Of a stretch of DNA of 64,000 bases, positions 58,169 through 64,000 are shown piece after piece. This DNA is from Mytilisepta virgata. Its lineage: Eukaryota > Mollusca > Bivalvia > Mytilida > Mytilidae. Position numbers and translations under genes: made by a program. A model generated the notes under the pieces. That model saw only the letters and a program-made list of their open reading frames with translations. It was not told the origin of the DNA and did not search any database. Within the stretch, counting starts at the first letter, position 1, and each line of letters begins with the position of its first letter. The stretch spans positions 31,820,230-31,884,229 of the forward strand of contig CM051516.1 of the NCBI GenBank assembly GCA_028015205.1, in the 5' to 3' direction.

Positions 58169-59370
58169 TAAAGGGTTTTGCATTTTCAACCAAATGGTGA
58201 ACCTTCAAAAAGCAAAATGGTTAAGTTGTAGTCAGTAACTTTCAATTGAATAAAAATTCATGTGAAGCTGTTGCCATCACTTTGCATGGGATGTCATAAA
58301 CTTTCTTTTAAATATATTCTCTGAAACCACTGGGCCTATTAGAACAAAACTTTGAATGATTCTTGGGTGGCCCTCTTTGAAATTGCTTCCTGCATCCCCA
58401 ACTTCCAACCAACATGGCTGCTATTACAAAAAAAAAGAAAACAGAAGGGATGAATTTAAAAAAAATTCTGTGGGAACTACATGGCCAGATGGAACCAACC
58501 TTGGCAGCCTGTAGTCCTCTTTCACAATCATGTCCACTGCCAAACTTAATTTAACACAGGACCCTATGGGAAAATTCATTTAAGAAACTAATGGTCTAAA
58601 AGCAATTGGCCATTTGGGAGCAGGAATTTTTCTTAGATGGTAATATCTGAATAACAACCAAGCTTAGTTTGATATAGGTCCTTACTTTGCAGCAATGGTG
58701 TTCCTAAATTGTTTGGAAAATCACATCCAGATGACCAATGCAGGCTCCTACGATTTACCGTTTGGGTTAAATATGCAAAATTCTAAAAAAAAAAAAAAAA
58801 AAAAATTTGTAATATTTTTTTAGAATAATTTGTAAAGGGTTTTTCATATACACCAAAATCATAAAAGTTTGACAGAAGTAAAGTTGGTTTTTTGGAAAAT
58901 TGGAAAAAAATTGGTAAGGTCTTGCATTTCCAATGAAGGTAAAAAATTTTGAACTAGGTAACATTCAGTTGTATAAATCTAAAATTCTTTTTGAAAAATT
59001 ACCACTTTAAGTTGAAAATTTATGAAAATGAAAAATGTAATTTTTTTGAAAATGGGAATAAGTACAAATATTATAATGTAACAATGTTTTTGAGAACTTT
59101 GTAAAGGGTTTATCATTTCAAATCAAGTGTTAATAAAATAATGTTTTACAGGGTTAGCTGAAGTCATTCACTCCAATGAATTACATTTCTTTTTTCTTTT
59201 TTTAAATTACCACTTGAAGATGAAAAATCCTTAAAAAAAAAATTGTAAAGGTTTTGCATTTTCAACCAAGTGGTAAAGTATCAATTTAAAAAGGTTAAGC
59301 TAAAACTTTTTTCTAAAATATAAAGACAACTAAATTGGTAAGATTTATCATTTTCAATCATAATAAATGA
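57560..59370 (+). repeat. ~180-bp degenerate repeats with oligo-A
   Basis: GTAAAGGTTTTGCATTTTCA and ACCAAGTGGTAAA recur near 57610, 57790, 58005, 58175, 58925, 59110, 59245 and 59345, each preceded by AAATTCTTAAAAAA-type runs, including 20-25-bp poly-A at 58138 and 58784. Related units occur at 49265-49510. Confidence 0.8.
58250..58760 (+). repeat. Pearl-like remnant inside the A-rich repeats
   Basis: CTGTTGCCATCACTTTGCAT, GCATCCCCAACTTCCAACCA and a worn right end ATGCAGGCTCCTA. It gives the intact paralogue that fixes the BEL insertion edge at 4336/4337. Confidence 0.75.
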
Positions 59371-59399
59371 ATATGTAAAAAGTTTTGCTGTCATTTGTA

Positions 59400-60054
59400 T
59401 GACGTAGTTTTTGCTTATGTCATCACTTTGCGTCCGTTGTCCATAAACTTTTCACTTTTTTATCTTCTCTGAAAATACTTTGCGGATTGTAACCAAACTT
59501 GGTGGTAATGATGTATGGAAGAACGATCCACCATTCGGTGCAGTTGAATTAACAACATGCCAGCCATTGAAACTATATGGGAAAAGACTTTTTGGTCATT
59601 TTTCCCAGGAACTAATGTTGACAGAAATGTATGGAAGGACCTCATTTCCACCTTTGGTTCCAGATGGTTAAACAGGCCATCCATTATGATTGGCCAATTT
59701 TTAAAAATCTTCTCAGAAATGTTTTGAAACTTTGCAGGATTGATGACAACAATATCCTCTACCAACAGTCCACTTATCTTCGAAAGTCATCTGATCAACT
59801 GACGGCTGCGGACCTAAAGAGTTTCTATTGAAACTATGGGAAAGGAATTTTTTTATCATTTTCAAGTTGTAACCAAAGATGGCAGGAATGATTTTTGGAA
59901 GGACAGATGCAAATTTTTCCCCCCTTTTTATTTTTAGGTCAAATGACAAATATTTTGCATTACTTTAATAGTCTTGTGGATATGAAAGAGCTTACATTTT
60001 CAAATGGCCTAATAAAAGGGCAGGTGAGAGATGCAGGCTCAGGTGAGCCTCTAG
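59400..60054 (+). repeat. Pearl-like repeat, good right end
   Basis: A worn left end (CATCACTTTGCGTCCGTTGT) and two core units. The right end is GGCAGGTGAGAGATGCAGG with GGCTC-AGGT-GAGCC hairpin and CTAG at 60051-60054. Short ORFs here on both strands are repeat shadows. Confidence 0.8.
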
Positions 60055-61734
60055 TTATTCTTATTTTTATAATTTATTATTTAAAAAATGTACCACTTGG
60101 TTTGAGATGAAAAATTCTAAAAAAAAATATATATATATATATAAAAAAAGCAAAAGCTAAAAAAATTTCATTTTCCATGGAAATTGTAATAAAAGAATCA
60201 AAGGATAAGAGTTTTATCTGTAGTTAGTAACTTTCACTTGAGTAAAAATTGAGTTTAAATTACTGCATGTTATGTACTTGATTTAAGATGAACATATTGA
60301 AAAAATTATATAAAAGAAGGTAAAAAAGGTGAGGTTTATTTTTTGGAGATGGATGTAGGGGTGGAGGAGTCCATCAGATGGGGCTTTTTAAAAAATAGTG
60401 AACCTAATTTAAGATGAACATATTGAAAAACTTGTAAAAGGAAATTTTTGTTTTTTTGTTTTTGTTTTTAAATTATATGTAATACTGAAAATAATAATTT
60501 TTAAGGTTTTGCATTTTTTATAAAGTGGTAAAAATATGAGAAGGTAAAAGATCTTTTTGATAGACTTTTATTCAAGTAAAAACTTGATTTACTTTGAAAA
60601 GAAGGTACAAAGGTGAGGTTTATTTTTTGGAGATGGATGTAGGGGTGGAGGAGTCCATCAGGTGGGGCTGTTGAAGAAATAATATTTGAGGGTAGGAAAA
60701 CACTTATATTAAAATCTAATTGATGGTGGTAAATTTAACACATTAAAACAGTAAATGAAATTTTGAAATTGTGAATGTTGAAACCACTATAAAGTTTTTT
60801 CTGAAATAGGCTTAAGGTTCACTTCGGCAAATGTTTATATTATATAGGCAGATAATAGTTCAGTTGCTGTTATATGTGTTATGATAATTAATATTTCTAA
60901 GGTTATGTAAAAAAAAATAAGATGTTTTCAGTTTCTGAGTTGTAATATTTTTTTGATTGGTTTGCATAAAATAATGAAATCAGAAATTCAATATTTAACT
61001 TAAACTAGTATTAGAAAATCAGGGGGAATCAGTTTAAGCCCCCGTTTGGTCATTTTGTCTGATACAAAATTGATTCAAGATGTAAAATATTTCTCATTTC
61101 CCTATATTGTCAGGATATGGATACTGAATTTATTTTTTTTAAATTAATCTTTAGATTTAATTTTTTAGTATATTCACTCACATCATTAGAAATAGCCAAA
61201 TAAAAATAAATATCCACTAAGTTCTAAAAATTATAAAAGATTATTCATTTTCACTGAAGTAAGAGAGCACGTTAAAAGCTAGCAACAAATAACAGCTGCT
61301 TTTCACGGATTCGTTGGTTGGAACATTAGATGACCTTGCTTTTAAAGAGCTGGCTATAAAAACTGTTACACATAGCTTGTAAAAAAATAGTTTGAAATGT
61401 AGAGGTTTTTCAATAGGAAAGAATGGAATACCAGTTTAATTATTATGAGACTGTCAAACAAACATAATTGAAATGAAAATGACATTTTAAATGTTCTTCT
61501 TTTCTGTTGAAAACTGGTGTATGACTTGGTTATTTATGAAAAGGCAAACACTGTGTGCAATAACAATGAAAAATATATTATAAAACCTTCCTAAAATACT
61601 GTTAACCCTGACACATTTTTATGCGCCCACAATCTGTCTGGACCAAGTTTGCCCAATTCTCATTAAAATTTACAGGATAATTGAACATGTCCGAAAGAGA
61701 TATTAACCAGGATGTTCTGGTCCATTAATGGGGT
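60055..61734. other. AT-rich region with one duplicated 59-bp block
   Basis: AGGTGAGGTTTATTTTTTGG to TCATCAG-TGGGGCT occurs at 60327-60385 and 60611-60669 with one mismatch, 284 bp apart, inside a longer weaker duplication. No gene found. Confidence 0.6.
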
Positions 61735-62600
61735 TTTTAGCTCATGGCCAAAGGCCAGTTTGAGCTATTACCGCCACTGCATCCATTTTTCACATCTTGA
61801 TCTTCTTGAGAACAACTGAGTAGTATTTGACCAGACCTGGCAGAGATGGTGATTGGTCAGACATGGTCACCAGAACCTAGCTAAAACCCCCTTTTTTACC
61901 CATTTTAACACGTTCTATATTTCTATAAAGGCCCTGAAGTGGTCCAAGACCTCAATTAATTCATAGTGCATTTTCATATTAAAATAAAATTGAATCAATA
62001 AAATCTCACCTGCGCAATCTTAAAAATCTTGTGTAGAAAGTATACCTGTCTTAACATTTAAAAAAAGAATTCATCAGTGCTAACTCAAAATATTGGCAAA
62101 AATATCTCCTAGGGTAGCAGAATTCTTAAAGACAGCAGACTACACCCTAAATATTGACCCTTTTCCATCTGACCAAATCGCCACTTTTAATTGTGACAGC
62201 TCATTCAAACTTTTTAAAACATCAGCTTTGAACATTCTACTTTAAATTTAGAACAAAAACATTTTAAAATGCTTTAATAAGGGTTAGAAAATAAAAATGG
62301 AAGAAATACAGTAAATTTGTATAAGGGATGCTCAGCCAAACTTGGTTTAATATAGGACCTATGAAAATTTGACTTGATTGGCAGCAGTGGTCCTCAGATG
62401 GTAGACCATGGGTACGATGACAAGAACTGTCAGATGGCCACCACGGGCAAACTTAGTTTAACAAAGAACCCAGTGGAAAATATCTGAATCTTGTCTGAAA
62501 CCACTTAGCCAGTTGAAACAAGACATGGAAGCAATGGTCCTAAGATGGAACTCTTTCAGAATTTCAATTGACCAAGATAGCTGCCGTAACAGAATTTAGG
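61735..62600 (+). repeat. Pearl-like repeat, right end worn
   Basis: Left end TTTTTAGCTCATGGCCAAAG hairpins with GGCCAGTTTGAGCT. Core motifs (CAGATGGCCACCACGG, TTTAACAAAGAACCC) continue to about 62600. No CTAG terminus seen. Confidence 0.7.
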
Positions 62601-62939
62601 TAACATAAGAAAATCTTTTGTAGGTCTTCTCTAAAACCACTGCGATAATTGAGACAAATCCACTTGCAATTGGATCATGTTTTAAACTAAATACAAATTG
62701 AACCAAATTTGGCAGCAATGGTCTTTGGGTGTTAAGTGTTACACGGATAAATTGAACATCAACTGAATACTGGTACAACCAACCAGTATTGTACAATATT
62801 GGTAACTATATAAAATAAATGTGCAAACACTTCTGCTAATACAAGAATTCTGGTAATTCTTAGACTAGTATTCTTTAGATCTACAATATCAAGGGGTCCA
62901 ATCTAACTGGTTTGTGCACTGCTTAATTTGGTAAGTTCT
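62601..62939. other. Spacer, pearl-core traces then unique sequence
   Basis: CCAAATTTGGCAGCAATGGT near 62703 is another core trace; the remainder is featureless. Confidence 0.4.
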
Positions 62940-63170
62940 TAGGAAAATGGCTGAGGCGAAGCGGACGAAAGTGAGAGTAATCTTAGTGTATCATCAAACT
63001 GCTTGATTTTTGTCTTTATAAAATTATTACACTTCGGCTTCCCATTTATTCAGGGAAACGCACGAATATTCAGTTTGTGATTTAAAGCTCCGTGTAAAAA
63101 TCTATTGAAGAAAAACCTGGAGAGGATGCCGGGAAACAATTGAGCGTCGAACATTTTTAGGTGCGTATCT
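62940..63170 (+). promoter_or_regulatory. Putative promoter and non-coding first exon of the right-edge gene
   Basis: CpG dinucleotides are clustered here and just beyond (GCGAAGCGGACG, GCCGGG, GAGCGTCGAAC), unlike the AT-rich flanks. ATTTTTAG|GTGCGT at 63160/63161 is a plausible donor. An ATG at 62947 gives only eight codons before a GTGAGA donor, and its phase does not fit the exon at 63863. Confidence 0.35.
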
Positions 63171-63455
63171 GTATTTATTTACCAAGTTTCACATTTTTTT
63201 CGAGGGAAAAATGTTGCCTTTCCATATTTAATTCAGTTGGAGTTAAAACATTAAACAAACGTGATTTTCCGATTGTAAACTTCCCATTTGTTAGCATTAA
63301 CATACGAAGGTCTCCCGCCTATGGTGTGTACATTTCACGGTTGATTCGTTACTGCCGCGCATGTGGTTAATATGTCCACTTTCTCAGCAGGGCTAGATAT
63401 CTGTCACATAAACTTCAAAGACAGGTTTATGTTCAGTCTATTCATTTCATCACTG

Positions 63456-63580
63456 TATGGAGTGAATACATGGAATTATGTGAGCTCGCCATCGGTCTTC
63501 ACCATACTGACACTGACATATACATATGAGCGCATTGTCAATCAAGTGGTTTCAGCTGTGAAAAGTGTATTCACTCCATA
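63456..63580. repeat. 125-bp hairpin or MITE with perfect 15-bp inverted ends
   Basis: TATGGAGTGAATACA (63456-63470) is exactly inverted as TGTATTCACTCCATA (63566-63580). It lies in the probable first intron of the right-edge gene. Confidence 0.65.
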
Positions 63581-63862
63581 TACATGTAATATATAAAATA
63601 AAAGTGTAACGGAACCATTTTTAAAAGCCCTTTTTAGACGACATAAAGACACTTGTATCTTATATTTCGACCGCCCATTATTATCTATGTACAAGTACAG
63701 ATCTAGATATGAAGCAGAAGTGGGTGCGTCTGTGGCCTCTAATTTCAAGTTTGCTAGGATAGATGAGATGTAGGTTTTTAAACTAAGGATTATTAAGTGA
63801 CAAAACATCATCTATATAGCGGAAACTGAAAATGAAGGACTGGGTTAATTTCTTTTCTTTAG

Positions 63863-64000
63863 GATTCATTCAGCTTGCTCAAAAGCAGCACAGTTTTTTC
63901 CCCATTTGGATGCCGATCGTTTGCTGAAAAACATGTCCTCCAAACTGAAAGATGTCAATGAGAAATTCGTTAACAACAGTCTCAGAGTACTTTCTTTAGA
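63863..64000 (+). CDS. Exon of an unrecognised gene, continues past window
   Basis: Acceptor TTTCTTTTCTTTAG with a good pyrimidine tract. After one base the frame G|ATT CAT is open for all 45 codons to the edge: it starts IHSACSKAAQFFPHLDADRL and continues with KLKDVNEKFVNN. The other two frames contain stops. An in-frame ATG at 63933-63935 (A at -3) could be the start if the first exon is non-coding. The helical, charged composition suggests a cytosolic protein; no family assigned. Confidence 0.6.

Noticed and set aside
62947..62970. ATG followed by eight codons and a GTGAGA donor as the start of the right-edge gene
   Set aside because: It ends in phase 0, whereas the exon at 63863 needs phase 2; joining them gives a stop.

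Overview
This window looks like repeat-dense nuclear DNA of a bivalve mollusc. It is AT-rich, has no bacterial-style gene packing, and is crowded with element families I associate with bivalve genomes: pearl-like Helitron-related repeats with tandem cores, a tRNA-derived SINE with a CAAA-type tail, MITEs and a BEL/Pao retrotransposon. No named host gene could be recognised. The species call is an inference from repeat style.

Layout. 1-4336 (minus strand): BEL/Pao LTR retrotransposon with one long gag-pol frame (340-4152), an in-frame amber stop before the integrase part, a tRNA-His-type primer binding site and a short 156-bp LTR. It sits inside an older pearl-like repeat. 4337-20540: nested mobile elements. 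They include a non-autonomous Helitron with an exact empty-site match, a hAT-like deletion derivative with a stub of transposase, a SINE with clear target duplications, two minisatellite families and a compact hairpin-rich segment near 17.2 kb. 20541-33185: a higher-order tandem array (period about 1,638 bp, two exon copies per period). It carries 13 copies of a 100-118-nt exon-like segment with conserved acceptor, donor and open frame, plus two damaged copies. 33186-36840: minisatellite and non-coding sequence. 36841-44170: a 3-4 kb tandem duplication. 44170-45290: about 450-bp repeats. 45359-57900: a second tandem duplication carrying exon-like fragments of an unrecognised gene, mostly frameshifted or stopped. 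Its second copy is expanded by a 3.9-kb insertion that contains a candidate first coding exon. 57560-62600: A-rich repeats and pearl-like copies. 62940-64000: a CpG-richer segment and a good exon at the right edge, the probable 5' part of a plus-strand gene that runs out of the window.

How it fits together. The window appears to have grown by local tandem duplication at several scales (45 bp, 180 bp, 484 bp, 1.6 kb, 3-4 kb) and by nested transposon insertion. All recognisable pearl-like ends lie in the same orientation as the candidate plus-strand exons. The item most worth follow-up is the exon array at 21.6-32.8 kb: every intact copy has the same non-symmetric phase, so two copies spliced in series would hit a stop within three codons.
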